Assembly: GCF_000204925.1 (NCBI RefSeq)
Contig: NC_015435.1
Coordinates: 1,443,160-1,507,159, forward strand
DNA length: 64,000 nucleotides
Source of the DNA: Metallosphaera cuprina Ar-4
GTDB lineage: Archaea; Thermoproteota; Thermoprotei_A; Sulfolobales; Sulfolobaceae
Direction of reading: 5' to 3'
The position numbers and the translations under genes were made by a program. Under the pieces are notes generated by a model. It ran no database searches, was not told the origin of the DNA, and saw only the letters and a list, made by a program, of their open reading frames with translations. This document shows, piece by piece, positions 9,210 to 18,082 of this stretch. Each line of letters starts with the position of its first letter. The first letter of the stretch is position 1.

Positions 9210-11436
9210 GGAAGGCCTGAGGCTCAAGAAGGAACAGGAGCTCAAGATCCTAGGAATGCATTGTGCAACCTGCGAAGTCACAGTCTCAAGAGCTATTTCT
9301 GGCGTGAACGGAGTTAAGAACACTAAGGTCAACTTAGCTAGCGGGAACGCGATAGTCGAGATGGAAGGAGGAAAGTTAGCTGATGTAGTGAAGGCCGTAA
9401 GGAAAGCTGGATATGACGTAGTTACTCAAAAACTTATATTAAACGTTAAAATGAGAGAGGAGGAGGGACATAAGGTAAGGGAAATCCTTGAGGACATAGA
9501 TGGAGTGATATCTGCTAAGGTGAACTCTGCCTCAGGGTTAGCTGTCGTAGAGTTAAACCCGTTATCCACCTCCTCTGATAAGGTTGTAGAGGAGCTCAAG
9601 AAGCATGGATATTTGGCAGAGGTGAGCGCTGATAAGGTGACTAGGACTAGTTACCTTAGGGAGCTCTTGATGAAGCTTTTGATAGCAGCTGTTGTTTCTC
9701 CTTTAACTTTAATTCAAGTCCCGTTGCTTCAGCTGATATTTTCTATACCAGTCGTCTTCTATTCAGGATCAATTTTTCATCGCGGTGCGTTCAGGGCAAT
9801 TAAGAATAGGACTACTAACATGGACGTTCTGGTATCGCTATCCTCTCTCACAGCATGGTTTTACAGCTTCGTTTCATTTCTCTTTATTCATTCTGGATAC
9901 TTCTTTGACGCAGCATCCTTTCTAATTACGTTTATCTTAGCGGGAAAAGCGTTAGAAGCTTACATAAAGGAGAGATCCAGCAGCGAAGTTATCGAGTTGA
10001 AAACGATTAAAGCAACTAAGGAAAACGGAGAAGTTGTGGACTCTAAGAACCTTAAAGTGGGCGACTTAGTAGTAGTTAAGTCAGGAGAGCTGATACCTGC
10101 AGACGGAGTGGTAGAGTTCGGTGAAGGCTTCGTTGACCAGTCCATCTATACAGGTGAAACTGAGCCGGTGAAGAGAGTCAGGGGCGATCCTGTAATAGGA
10201 GGTTCCACCCTGATTACCGGTTACTTAAAGGTCTACGTAACTAGAGCAGGGGACAGAACGTACATATCTCAGGTGGTAGAAGCGTTGAGAGAAGCTGAGG
10301 TAGTTAGACTCCCTATTCAGAATTTGGTCGATAGGATATCCTCGATATTCGTCCCTTCAATAATAGCTCTATCTATACTAACCTTCCTCATATGGTTCTA
10401 TCCCCTTCATCAACCTTTGTACTTCTCCACGCTTATAGCGATAGCCGTTCTGGCTTCGGCTTGTCCGTGCGGTTTCGGCCTAGCTACCCCAATGGCTGTA
10501 ATGGTAGGTATTAGGAAATTGCTCAAGAAAGGTATAGTAATAAGAAACGGAGAGAGTTTGGAGAGATTAAAAGAAGTGAAAACTTTTGTGTTCGACAAAA
10601 CCGGTACACTAACTAAGGGCGACATAAAACTTGAGAGGTATGTAGAGTACTTGCCAGGTGCACTTCAAAAAGCTTCAGCCTTAGAAAGCATGAGTAATCA
10701 TCCTGTGAGTAAGACCATATCATCGCTGTATAAAGGAGAACATAAGGTTGAGAGTTACACGGAGCTGGATGGAGGGATTTACGGAAAAGTAGATGGGTCT
10801 GAAGTGCTGATAGGTAAACGAGAGTTAATAAGGAATAATTGTGAGGGGCAACCTCAAGGGGACATATCGATATGTGTTGGATGGAAAGTGGCGGCAGATA
10901 TCTGGTTAACTGATGAGTTGAGGGAAGGCGTAAAGGACCTGATTGATGAACTGAAGGAAAGATATAAGGTTATCATAGCCACTGGTGACTCTAGCAACTT
11001 CGCTGATAGGATATCTCGCGAACTTGGAGTGGAACTAAGGAAGGGCTTAAGTCCTGAAGATAAGGTGGAGTTAATTAACGAATTGAAAAAATCTGGACCC
11101 GTGGCGTTTGTGGGGGACGGAGTGAACGACGCTCAGGCAATTAAGGCAGCAGACGTAGGCATAGCGGTTTCTACAGGCACGGATTTAGCTAAATACGCTG
11201 GAGATATAATAGTCCCTAACATCAGCTCAATAAGGTCATTAATTGGACAGACCGGCAGGACCGTTAGGAAAATAAAGGAGAACATAGCGTGGGCTCTAAC
11301 TTATAACGCTATTTTGGTGCCCATAGCTGCCGGGGCTCTTTATCCAATACTAGGTATCACTCTTCAACCTGAATACGCTGCGTTAGGAATGGCTATGAAT
11401 AGCGTGAGTGTGGTGTTATGGAGTTTCGTCCAGTGA
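9199..11436 (+). CDS. copA: Copper-exporting P1B-type ATPase
   Basis: The ATG at 9199 overlaps the copM stop and gives 745 residues. An N-terminal HMA domain keeps the metal motif GMHCATC. A second HMA-like repeat (~residues 74-145) has lost its CxxC. The transport site CPC, followed by GFGLATP, marks a Cu(I)/Ag(I) pump. The phosphorylation site is DKTGTLT, the HP locus is SNHPVSK and the hinge is GDGVNDAQA. It exports cytosolic copper. Its position next to genes for blue copper and CuA proteins suggests a shared copper economy. Confidence 0.93.
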   Translation: MDTKEGLRLKKEQELKILGMHCATCEVTVSRAISGVNGVKNTKVNLASGNAIVEMEGGKLADVVKAVRKAGYDVVTQKLILNVKMREEEGHKVREILEDIDGVISAKVNSASGLAVVELNPLSTSSDKVVEELKKHGYLAEVSADKVTRTSYLRELLMKLLIAAVVSPLTLIQVPLLQLIFSIPVVFYSGSIFHRGAFRAIKNRTTNMDVLVSLSSLTAWFYSFVSFLFIHSGYFFDAASFLITFILAGKALEAYIKERSSSEVIELKTIKATKENGEVVDSKNLKVGDLVVVKSGELIPADGVVEFGEGFVDQSIYTGETEPVKRVRGDPVIGGSTLITGYLKVYVTRAGDRTYISQVVEALREAEVVRLPIQNLVDRISSIFVPSIIALSILTFLIWFYPLHQPLYFSTLIAIAVLASACPCGFGLATPMAVMVGIRKLLKKGIVIRNGESLERLKEVKTFVFDKTGTLTKGDIKLERYVEYLPGALQKASALESMSNHPVSKTISSLYKGEHKVESYTELDGGIYGKVDGSEVLIGKRELIRNNCEGQPQGDISICVGWKVAADIWLTDELREGVKDLIDELKERYKVIIATGDSSNFADRISRELGVELRKGLSPEDKVELINELKKSGPVAFVGDGVNDAQAIKAADVGIAVSTGTDLAKYAGDIIVPNISSIRSLIGQTGRTVRKIKENIAWALTYNAILVPIAAGALYPILGITLQPEYAALGMAMNSVSVVLWSFVQ

Positions 11437-11440
11437 TACG

Positions 11441-11548
11441 TTAGTGAATCGGAGCGTACACTACCATGAAGTTGTAAACATCGAAGACGATCATTGCTGC
11501 AGTACCAGCGAAAATTAAGGTTAAGATTGCTTTTCCCAATTTATTCAT
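11441..11548 (-). CDS. 35-residue single-TM microprotein
   Basis: This short frame has an ATG preceded by a ribosome-binding site (GGTG, 6-9 nt upstream). It encodes [20 protein letters not shown] followed by [15 protein letters not shown] and a stop. It forms one membrane helix with a basic N-terminus and would be N-in. It lies 37 nt downstream of the SCC-motif membrane protein gene on the same strand, and reads as the last gene of the aioB-side transcript. Small single-helix subunits are common in haem-copper oxidases, so an accessory subunit is plausible. No family is recognised. Confidence 0.6.
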   Translation of the reverse strand: MNKLGKAILTLIFAGTAAMIVFDVYNFMVVYAPIH

Positions 11549-11585
11549 TTTATTCACCTAAAGTGAGAAACGTTATTCTTAATTA

Positions 11586-12368
11586 TTAAGCTTTTCCCCT
11601 TTCTATAGAGCCCGTTTTAGGGCTTATCCTCATCTCTTTGGGAGGTCTTGGCATTAAAGTCCTAAAATGGAAGAACAATCCTATTGCAGTTATGGGAGGT
11701 AAGAGAACGTATGCCAGGAGCAAAGCAAAATCTCCGAACGGATAGGATAGGATAACTCCGGCTTCAGGTACTACACCGCTAATTAGTAAAGGTAACGAAA
11801 TGCAGCAACTCCCTCCTCCTAACACTCCTAAGAGGGGAGCCAGGAGGACTACCCTCATTCTCTTAAGGAGCCCAAACAGGTTCTTAACTCTCAGTATTGT
11901 AGACGATACCAAGGTAGCAACGATCAAGCCCATGATCACAGCGTAAAGTGATAACTCTATGTAGAAGATAGGCGGTATGCCAATAACTAAAGAAGGATTG
12001 AAAATTAAGTTATAAACGGAGGCGAGCAGAGCGTTACCGTAGAACTGGGTATATGAAAGAGTGAAAAATGGAGAACTTATGGAGAACAGTTGACCGTACA
12101 CGTCTGTTAATAGCTTCTCTAGAGCTATACTATAAACAAATAAGTGAACAATTAAATATGAGAAAAACAAGACGAATGAGTTTAATCTCCTGTTCGACTT
12201 TAAAACAAGTATCGGTTTATTAAGAGCTGAAAATGAAATGACTAGTATTGAACTCCAGAAAAGTATACTACCAAGAATCGAGATAACTTCATTAAACCTG
12301 GTCTCTCCTATGTATGTGAGACCTAAGCCAAGAAAGACTAAGGTCAACCTGTAAATCGTTTTAGTCAT
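11586..12368 (-). CDS. Multi-TM protein with Ser-Cys-Cys motif (paralog 1)
   Basis: A 260-residue protein of about seven membrane helices. A GGGSCCISLP motif lies at ~residue 185, and a basic C-terminal tail follows the last helix. It is paralogous to the protein at 13348-14145, which has GTSCCLSLP at the equivalent place and a similar helix layout. It follows the AioB-like Rieske gene on the same strand, and the microprotein gene comes next. The vicinal cysteines could bind metal or form a disulfide near the membrane. I do not recognise a named family; a membrane subunit of the adjacent oxidase chain is an inference from context. Confidence 0.6.
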   Translation of the reverse strand: MTKTIYRLTLVFLGLGLTYIGETRFNEVISILGSILFWSSILVISFSALNKPILVLKSNRRLNSFVLFFSYLIVHLFVYSIALEKLLTDVYGQLFSISSPFFTLSYTQFYGNALLASVYNLIFNPSLVIGIPPIFYIELSLYAVIMGLIVATLVSSTILRVKNLFGLLKRMRVVLLAPLLGVLGGGSCCISLPLLISGVVPEAGVILSYPFGDFALLLAYVLLPPITAIGLFFHFRTLMPRPPKEMRISPKTGSIERGKA

Positions 12369-12508
12369 ATAGAGTAAACTTATGTGAGATATTAAAAAGT
12401 TTTATCTTTTCAAATTATTTTTTTCTTCAAATATCTCATAGTGAAGAAACTCGGACCGTTTCATAGCTAAAACTAGCCCAGAATCGCTCCTACAGATTTT
12501 CCAGGCCG

Positions 12509-13120
12509 TTAGGAGCTCTCGGGAGAGGCTTGAGCTATGTTATCGTATACCCCGTAAAGCAACCTGTTGAACCCTAAAGCGTATATGTTACCGGTGTTGC
12601 TGTCGTATTCCAAGATTATCTGTGGAAGGAACTGATTTGGATGACCCATCACCTGCATCCCTCCTCTAGTGAAATCGTATTGGGAGTAATGATAGGGGCA
12701 CACTCCACAGTTAGTTGTAGGATCGTACTGAACTGGTCCGCCCATATGGACACAAACGTTACTGAAAGCTACAACATCACCATTAGGACCTACACCACCT
12801 ATTGATTTAACGCCCGTCCTTACTACAGTAATGGTGTATCCCATGTAAGACGTCGTCACTGGCTTTCCCACACTTAAAGAGTTATAATTTGCTATCAGCT
12901 GCTTCTGGTAAGTTTGCTGAACCTGAACTGTCTTAGTAACGGTTTCCGTTTTGGTAACTATCTCGGGCTGTTTCTCTATGACCGTCTCCTTTAGAAGCCT
13001 AGGGAAGGCATTACCACCTATTACTATGCCCGCGGCTACGCCGGCTACAGCTGCAGCTCCACCTATAACTACCGCTCTCCTGTTGGGATCAACGGAGCCT
13101 TTATCTTTGTCCTTGCTCAT
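12509..13120 (-). CDS. aioB: Tat-exported Rieske protein, arsenite-oxidase small-subunit type
   Basis: The ATG at 13120, preceded by GAGAGTG, gives 203 residues; a GTG two codons upstream is the alternative. A twin-arginine signal (NRRAVVIGG, then a hydrophobic stretch) starts ~residue 13. The Rieske boxes are CVHMGG and CPYHYS: the four Fe-S ligands are kept but both disulfide cysteines are missing, as in some bacterial AioB and unlike the SoxL at 2368. After the second box, [20 protein letters not shown] and LLYG closely follow the AioB C-terminal pattern. In AioBA enzymes this subunit takes electrons from the Mo/3Fe-4S subunit and carries it across the membrane. The AioA-like partner is about 5 kb away on the other strand. 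Confidence 0.82.
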   Translation of the reverse strand: MSKDKDKGSVDPNRRAVVIGGAAAVAGVAAGIVIGGNAFPRLLKETVIEKQPEIVTKTETVTKTVQVQQTYQKQLIANYNSLSVGKPVTTSYMGYTITVVRTGVKSIGGVGPNGDVVAFSNVCVHMGGPVQYDPTTNCGVCPYHYSQYDFTRGGMQVMGHPNQFLPQIILEYDSNTGNIYALGFNRLLYGVYDNIAQASPESS

Positions 13121-13347
13121 TTTCACTCTCGATAAAAAAGGATGTTTTTACTTAAATAAAAATTAGCATATATGATTGGGCAAACATATTTGTTTAAAGA
13201 ATATTTATTAAATTAAGTTTATATTTAAATAATTAGCTAAAGTTTAAATTGTTGTAACTACCAGGTGCAGGCGAAGTCTTACCTCTGAGCTAAGAATCTC
13301 CAATTAAGACAAAAACATAATATTTACGATTCACCAAATCCATATTT
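13121..13347. promoter_or_regulatory. Divergent promoter region between aioB and the SCC paralog 2 gene
   Basis: The region is strongly AT-rich with several TATA-like stretches around 13185-13240, and a more balanced ~60-bp section at 13251-13310. It must serve both the leftward aioB unit and the rightward 13348 gene, and may hold the switch for the whole block. No operator or RNA gene could be identified. Confidence 0.4.
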
Positions 13348-14145
13348 ATGAGGTTAGGACCGAAAACCTTGGTTGCATTTGTTCTATATCTGATTAGCTT
13401 CACTACTTACGTTATTACCTACGAGACTGAGGCTCTCATTCCGTTCTCTGTCATTTCGTCATTTGCCTTTTGGATTGGAGTTGGTCTGACAATACCGACT
13501 TCGTTCTATTACACAACGTTCGTAAAGGTAAAGAAAGGTCTTCCCTACCTATTAACAATGTCAACCTATCTTCTTTTTCACGTGCTTCTTTATGGAATTT
13601 TCTATAACGTTATACTGACTGAAGGTCTAGGACAAAAGATATTGTTCTACCCTTTCTTTTCGCTCGGCTTTGGCGTGGCAGTACCCACTTCTCCTCCGCT
13701 TTTTCTGTATTGGGTCTCCACATCCCCTGGATTTTGGACCTTTATAGGACCCTTCGAGAGCGATACCACTCCTTACTCCTTATTTGTTGGAATCATTTTA
13801 TCCCTCCTACTCGGAGCTAACGTAGTAACGTTATTAAAGCTAAGAACACTGATAAAGGATGTTAAAAAATCACTTCTAACCCTAACGGCAATACCTACTC
13901 TGGCTATAGTTTCAGGAACTTCCTGTTGTTTGTCATTACCATCAATAGTTCTCTACGTGATTGGAATCGCTTCAGGCTCTATTTATTCCATACTCGGGAT
14001 TATCGCTTCTCCAATCTTTTTTGCGCTATCTTATTACGGATTACCGTTGGCTTCAGTTGCACTTCTACTAGTAAACCTAAGGGATATGAATAGATGGACC
14101 AGAAAGATAGAGACTTATCTGGCCGTAAAGGGGAGAAGTTCATAA
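13348..14145 (+). CDS. Multi-TM protein with Ser-Cys-Cys motif (paralog 2)
   Basis: A 265-residue membrane protein with about seven helices and a GTSCCLSLP motif (~residue 190). It is the paralog of the 11586-12368 protein and lies on the opposite side of the Rieske gene, facing away. The two share the layout of short loops, a hydrophobic core and a basic end, plus similar surroundings of the Cys pair. The gene precedes the sulfocyanin-like gene on the same strand with a 91-nt gap. Function is unknown; metal handling or quinone/oxidase assembly are possibilities only. Confidence 0.6.
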   Translation: MRLGPKTLVAFVLYLISFTTYVITYETEALIPFSVISSFAFWIGVGLTIPTSFYYTTFVKVKKGLPYLLTMSTYLLFHVLLYGIFYNVILTEGLGQKILFYPFFSLGFGVAVPTSPPLFLYWVSTSPGFWTFIGPFESDTTPYSLFVGIILSLLLGANVVTLLKLRTLIKDVKKSLLTLTAIPTLAIVSGTSCCLSLPSIVLYVIGIASGSIYSILGIIASPIFFALSYYGLPLASVALLLVNLRDMNRWTRKIETYLAVKGRSS

Positions 14146-14202
14146 TTACAGTTAACATAACGTTTCTTTCGTAAATCTTTAAACTTATTGTTATGACGAA
14201 AA

Positions 14203-14213
14203 GATTTAAAAAC
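14203..14213 (+). promoter_or_regulatory. TATA-like box of the blue copper gene
   Basis: GATTTAAAAAC is centred ~28 nt before the ATG at 14237, which fits a leaderless archaeal transcript. Two overlapping copies of TAAAAACATTTTA follow each other at 14206-14230. Confidence 0.5.
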
Positions 14214-14236
14214 ATTTTAAAAACATTTTATCCACA

Positions 14237-14905
14237 ATGGCTAAGTTAGATACCCCTATGATAGCGGCTATAGTGATAGCCATCATTCTAGTGGCTGTCG
14301 CTGTTTACTACGTAGCCGTTAGATCTTCAGCTCCTATAAACGTTGGTAATGTGACTGAGACCCTCCCTCCCATTACATCAAACGAAACTGTCACAACATC
14401 TAATGTGACAACTCCAACAACCACTAACGTCACTACTCCACCTTCTACATCAATACCTCCTAACGCAAAGCCCTTACCTTACAACGCTGCTAACAAAACG
14501 GTTTTCCTATATGTGGTAGCATCAAGCTCAGGTCAACCCTTCAATTTCAATGGGACAAGTGATGGTCAGCTTCACTTCTACATCCCTGCAGGTTGGACTG
14601 TACTAGTGTATTTCACTAATCAAGAAGGTTTAGAGCATAACTTCCTAATAGTACAAAACACTACCGCAACTCCAGGAGACGATGTGGGTCAAGATGGGAC
14701 TATACTTTTGGCAGCTGGCACCACTACGTCAAATTACTTAAATCAAGGCATATCGAGTGGCCAAACCGCTTCTGCTTCGACCACATTGCCTGCTGGGATC
14801 TACTGGTTCGCATGCGGGATTAGCGGTCATGCTGCTGCTGGAATGTGGGGAGTAATAGTCTCCTCAAGTTCAATCTCTACTCCATATTATGTCATCCAAA
14901 GTTAA
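14237..14905 (+). CDS. Membrane-anchored sulfocyanin-like blue copper protein
   Basis: The protein has 222 residues: one N-terminal membrane helix (~8-28), a Thr/Asn/Pro-rich linker to ~residue 75, and a cupredoxin domain. The type 1 copper ligands are readable: His in EHNF (~residue 135), then Cys193, His198 and Met203 in [13 protein letters not shown]. This Cys-x4-His-x4-Met pattern is that of sulfocyanin/rusticyanin proteins, which replace cytochrome c in archaea without c-type cytochromes. With the CuA oxidase genes following, it is the likely carrier between the Rieske protein and the oxidase. Confidence 0.88.
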   Translation: MAKLDTPMIAAIVIAIILVAVAVYYVAVRSSAPINVGNVTETLPPITSNETVTTSNVTTPTTTNVTTPPSTSIPPNAKPLPYNAANKTVFLYVVASSSGQPFNFNGTSDGQLHFYIPAGWTVLVYFTNQEGLEHNFLIVQNTTATPGDDVGQDGTILLAAGTTTSNYLNQGISSGQTASASTTLPAGIYWFACGISGHAAAGMWGVIVSSSSISTPYYVIQS

Positions 14906-15033
14906 TTTTTTTATACTTTAAGATATAAATTTTAGAAATATAAACTTCATGACTAAGTTTTTTATTAAATAACAAGAGTCATAATGAAAGAAAAGTTTTT
15001 ATTTGTTTTTGTTATTCTCACTTTAGATCTGAA

Positions 15034-15171
15034 ATGTTTGTGGATCTAGCTTCGACGTACGCGTCGGTAGGAAGCATAGGGTTTGAAGATATATTTGGGT
15101 TCAGCTTAGCTGGAATTGCCGTAATTGGGGGGATAGTATTCTATCTGTTAATGAGGAGAAACGCTCTCTAA
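15034..15171 (+). CDS. 45-residue single-TM microprotein before coxII
   Basis: The ATG at 15034 opens a 45-codon frame. Its product has a polar ~22-residue N-terminus (MFVDLASTYASVGSIGFEDI), one membrane helix, and the basic end LLMRRNAL, suggesting an N-out/C-in orientation. It lies between the blue copper and oxidase subunit II genes on the same strand, with AT-rich promoter-like sequence before it. Short one-helix subunits are known for archaeal oxidases, so an oxidase accessory subunit is likely. No family is recognised. Confidence 0.6.
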   Translation: MFVDLASTYASVGSIGFEDIFGFSLAGIAVIGGIVFYLLMRRNAL

Positions 15172-15263
15172 CGATTTTTATTACATATATAAAACGATCT
15201 TAATATCGTAATAAAGGAGAAAAGCTTTTTAACTTTTTATAATTTCTTATGTATTGATCCAAG

Positions 15264-15800
15264 TTGTCAGAGCATAGAGATTGGGAGAAGATTTGGTTTA
15301 TCGTGATGCTCTTGATCGTAGTAGCTTTCGTTGGTTATTCGTTTTTTGGGATTGCTACCGGGAGTACTGCAACTTACAGATATGGTTTACCTCTGGAAAG
15401 CGGAGTTCCCAAGCCACTACCCAACGGAACAGTTATAATTTACATGGAAGGTGTACAATGGGCATGGGTTCCCCAAAACGCGACTGAAATAGTTTATTCA
15501 TCGAACGGCACTCAGATTTCATTACCTGTTTCAAACCAGGTCATCACCTATGTTAACGGTTTCCCTTACATCAAAGTGATGCCTAATCAACCTGTTGAGA
15601 TGATTCTATACAGTAATAACGTAGTTCACGCATTTTACATTAGACTTCCTCACGGTCCGCAGAACGTTAATATAGTTCCCGGGATAAACAGCTATTCGTT
15701 TTTCTTCGCTCCATCAACTCCAGGCAATTACACTTTTCACTGCGCTGAGTACTGTGGAATAGGGCATTCGTACATGTATGGTTTTCTATGGGTGATGTAA
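15264..15800 (+). CDS. Haem-copper oxidase subunit II with intact CuA site
   Basis: The product has 178 residues from a TTG start at 15264; no ATG or GTG fits. One N-terminal membrane helix (~11-31) is followed by an external cupredoxin domain. All CuA ligands are present: His in VVHAFYI (~residue 121), then Cys160, Glu162, Cys164, His168 and Met171. Quinol oxidases such as SoxABCD lack CuA, so this enzyme should take electrons from a protein donor, most simply the sulfocyanin-like protein encoded just upstream. It abuts subunit I without a gap. Confidence 0.9.
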   Translation: MSEHRDWEKIWFIVMLLIVVAFVGYSFFGIATGSTATYRYGLPLESGVPKPLPNGTVIIYMEGVQWAWVPQNATEIVYSSNGTQISLPVSNQVITYVNGFPYIKVMPNQPVEMILYSNNVVHAFYIRLPHGPQNVNIVPGINSYSFFFAPSTPGNYTFHCAEYCGIGHSYMYGFLWVM

Positions 15801-17375
15801 GTGAGGGGTCCTAGAACCACATTAGGCATATCTTTGTTATATACTGCAGGAGGGCTAGCTTGGCTAGCCGCTATGGGTATAGCTGCGCTCTGGTTTAGAA
15901 CGATACTATTGAGTCCTCACGTCAATCAGGCTGCTGGATATGCGATAGCCCCTCTTTATTATTTCCTAGTAACGTTTCACGGACAAGCAGCGATGATGAT
16001 GATAGTTGAGGATATAACCCTGTCCGTATTTGCGTTCTCGCTGTATAAAAGTAACATGTCATTGAGCAAGTATAAGTTGCTCACCCTAGCTTTCTTTATG
16101 ATAAACATACCGATGATAATAACGTTCATAGGAGGTCCAACCACTGGTTGGTATATGTACCCACCACTGTCTCTACAACTAGGCAGTTGGATATTTTTCG
16201 GTTCGTTCCCTGCATCAACAGCAACTAAACTGATTGGGTTAGCCTATTTCATGATGTTTATTAACGCATTGGGAACTGTCATAGCGTCAATAACTATGTT
16301 TACAGATGGATATAAGTCTAGACCTAGGGAAGGCAAGATCCCAATCTTCGCAGCTTACGGTATGGCCTTCGGTGGAGCCCTAATCTTCATCACCGAGATC
16401 GCATTAGCGGTAGCAGAATTGTGGTATGTTCTGTACTTCTGGGCCTCTGTTCCTGTAAATCCCTTGACCTGGGTAGTCCTGTTCTGGTTCTGGGGTCATC
16501 CAGTAGTCTATTATGCGCCATTTGCTATTTTCGGCGGTCTATATTATTACATACCAAAGTTCTCTGGCAGACCACTCTACAGCGATAAGTGGGCTAGATA
16601 CAACATAATTCTCCTTTTCACGTTCAGCATGTTAGTGTGGGTGCACCATTTGCAGACCTGGCCTCTTCCCGTAGTTTTAAGGGTCTTCATAACTCCCTCA
16701 ACCCTGATTTTAGCTTCAGGCTCCGGTCTCACCGTACTTAATTTAGGACTAACCATAGCGACAGGCAAATCGTATAACTGGAAAGACCCGAGTGGTCTTA
16801 TAGCTTTAATAGCTTTAATAGGTTTCATTTTGGCAGGACTGCAAGCGTTAATTCTACCAATAAATCCGCTTGACGTTATAGTTCACAACACGTATTATAT
16901 AGTTGGTCACTTTCATCTTATGATATGGACTATAATAGTTGTGGGATACTTAGCGATAGTGCTTGACATGCTTAAATCAAAAATGGGAGGAGCGACTTTA
17001 ACAAGTCTTGGATCTGGTATGATATCTGGCGGTGTGATAATGTGGACTATAGGAGCCTTCCTTCTAGGTTATACCATGAGCGTGGCAGGTTATGAGGGAT
17101 TGATAAGGAGATGGGTAGCGTATCCAGTAAGGTTCCTGTCCTACATGGACTGGATGACAATGTTCGCTATGATAATGGGCGCCAGTTTCGTGATGTATGC
17201 CATTCCAGTAATTTTCTCATTGTTAGGAGTTAAAACTTCCGCTTTCTGGGAGGTTTCAGGGACGACAGGAATAGCCTCAGGTCCAACTCCCGGTTTGATG
17301 TCAAGTGATGATTCCCCTTCCTCAATTAAGGCAACCGATAGCTCTAAAGATCATAAAAATCTAAGAGCCGATTAA
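15801..17375 (+). CDS. Haem-copper oxidase subunit I
   Basis: The 524-residue, ~12-helix protein starts with GTG directly after the subunit II stop. Low-spin haem His is in TFHGQ (~residue 55). The CuB site shows GHPVVYY (His and the cross-linked Tyr, ~residue 233) and VHH (~residue 281). The haem ligands are in VGHFH (~residue 371). It reduces O2 to water and pumps or releases protons. With its CuA subunit it forms the terminal enzyme of the surrounding electron chain. The C-terminal tail is Ser/Asp-rich and cytosolic. Confidence 0.92.
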   Translation: MRGPRTTLGISLLYTAGGLAWLAAMGIAALWFRTILLSPHVNQAAGYAIAPLYYFLVTFHGQAAMMMIVEDITLSVFAFSLYKSNMSLSKYKLLTLAFFMINIPMIITFIGGPTTGWYMYPPLSLQLGSWIFFGSFPASTATKLIGLAYFMMFINALGTVIASITMFTDGYKSRPREGKIPIFAAYGMAFGGALIFITEIALAVAELWYVLYFWASVPVNPLTWVVLFWFWGHPVVYYAPFAIFGGLYYYIPKFSGRPLYSDKWARYNIILLFTFSMLVWVHHLQTWPLPVVLRVFITPSTLILASGSGLTVLNLGLTIATGKSYNWKDPSGLIALIALIGFILAGLQALILPINPLDVIVHNTYYIVGHFHLMIWTIIVVGYLAIVLDMLKSKMGGATLTSLGSGMISGGVIMWTIGAFLLGYTMSVAGYEGLIRRWVAYPVRFLSYMDWMTMFAMIMGASFVMYAIPVIFSLLGVKTSAFWEVSGTTGIASGPTPGLMSSDDSPSSIKATDSSKDHKNLRAD

Positions 17376-17421
17376 ATAGTTTAAACAAAACTTTTTTATT
17401 TTATTATGAGGTATAATTTTC

Positions 17422-17985
17422 ATGATATCATACAATGGAGCTCGAGGAAATCGCAAGTTTCTCGCTGTTCCCGTTGTTCTCCTTGTTCTTTTCATTAACC
17501 CGTTTGTGGAGAACCTTCAATCTGTAAATCCGGTCATTTTCATGCTTGATCATTACGCTATGTTCTTTGCCGGATCAATAATAGGTTACAAGATGTTTAA
17601 GGGCTCTATCTTGGCGTTAACTTTAGGTAGTTTCGTTGCGGTCTTCTGGCATATCCCTCTTACGTTTGCGTTAGCTGCCTCAGATCTCCCCATCAGATTG
17701 ATATGTGAGGTAACTCTCTTCCTAGGAGGAATATTAGCTGGCTCATATATACCAAGGATGAGCCTAGCCGTGAAAGTAACTTCCCTTGCCCTCTACATGT
17801 TAGGTGATACATTTCTAAGCATATTGTTCATAATAGGATCTCCTGAATACTCTAACGTCGACTTCCCTTACCTTAAGTGGGGACCTTCAAGTCTTCCCCT
17901 TGTAGGTGTGACGATGTTCGTGGTCATGAACTTAGTTCTCGTCTACGTCATAGTTAGAGTTATGCGAAATATATCTATTTTATGA
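17422..17985 (+). CDS. Hypothetical membrane protein of the oxidase block
   Basis: A 187-residue protein with about five membrane helices, short loops and a basic C-terminus. It lies between oxidase subunit I and the AioA-like gene on the same strand, with a T-rich/TATA-like element ~30 nt upstream of its ATG. It contains isolated His residues within helices (LDHYAMF, FWHIPLTF) that could ligate haem or copper, though this is speculation. It is not recognised as a known subunit III or IV. Confidence 0.6.
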   Translation: MISYNGARGNRKFLAVPVVLLVLFINPFVENLQSVNPVIFMLDHYAMFFAGSIIGYKMFKGSILALTLGSFVAVFWHIPLTFALAASDLPIRLICEVTLFLGGILAGSYIPRMSLAVKVTSLALYMLGDTFLSILFIIGSPEYSNVDFPYLKWGPSSLPLVGVTMFVVMNLVLVYVIVRVMRNISIL

Positions 17986-18082
17986 GAAATACATAAACAA
18001 GTAGAAAATGATAAGAGATGATTAACTTGCCATATATATTAAGATTTTTAAATGATAAAACCTTAATCATTCTCGGTTAGCT

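Noticed and set aside
12951-13166. 71-codon plus-strand frame opposite the Rieske signal peptide
   Set aside because: It is antisense to the Tat signal region of the Rieske gene; its Ala-rich composition is a mirror of that sequence.
13251-13310. Balanced-composition segment as a tRNA or C/D-box RNA
   Set aside because: No cloverleaf, no GTTCGAA-type T-loop, and no paired C and D boxes could be made out.
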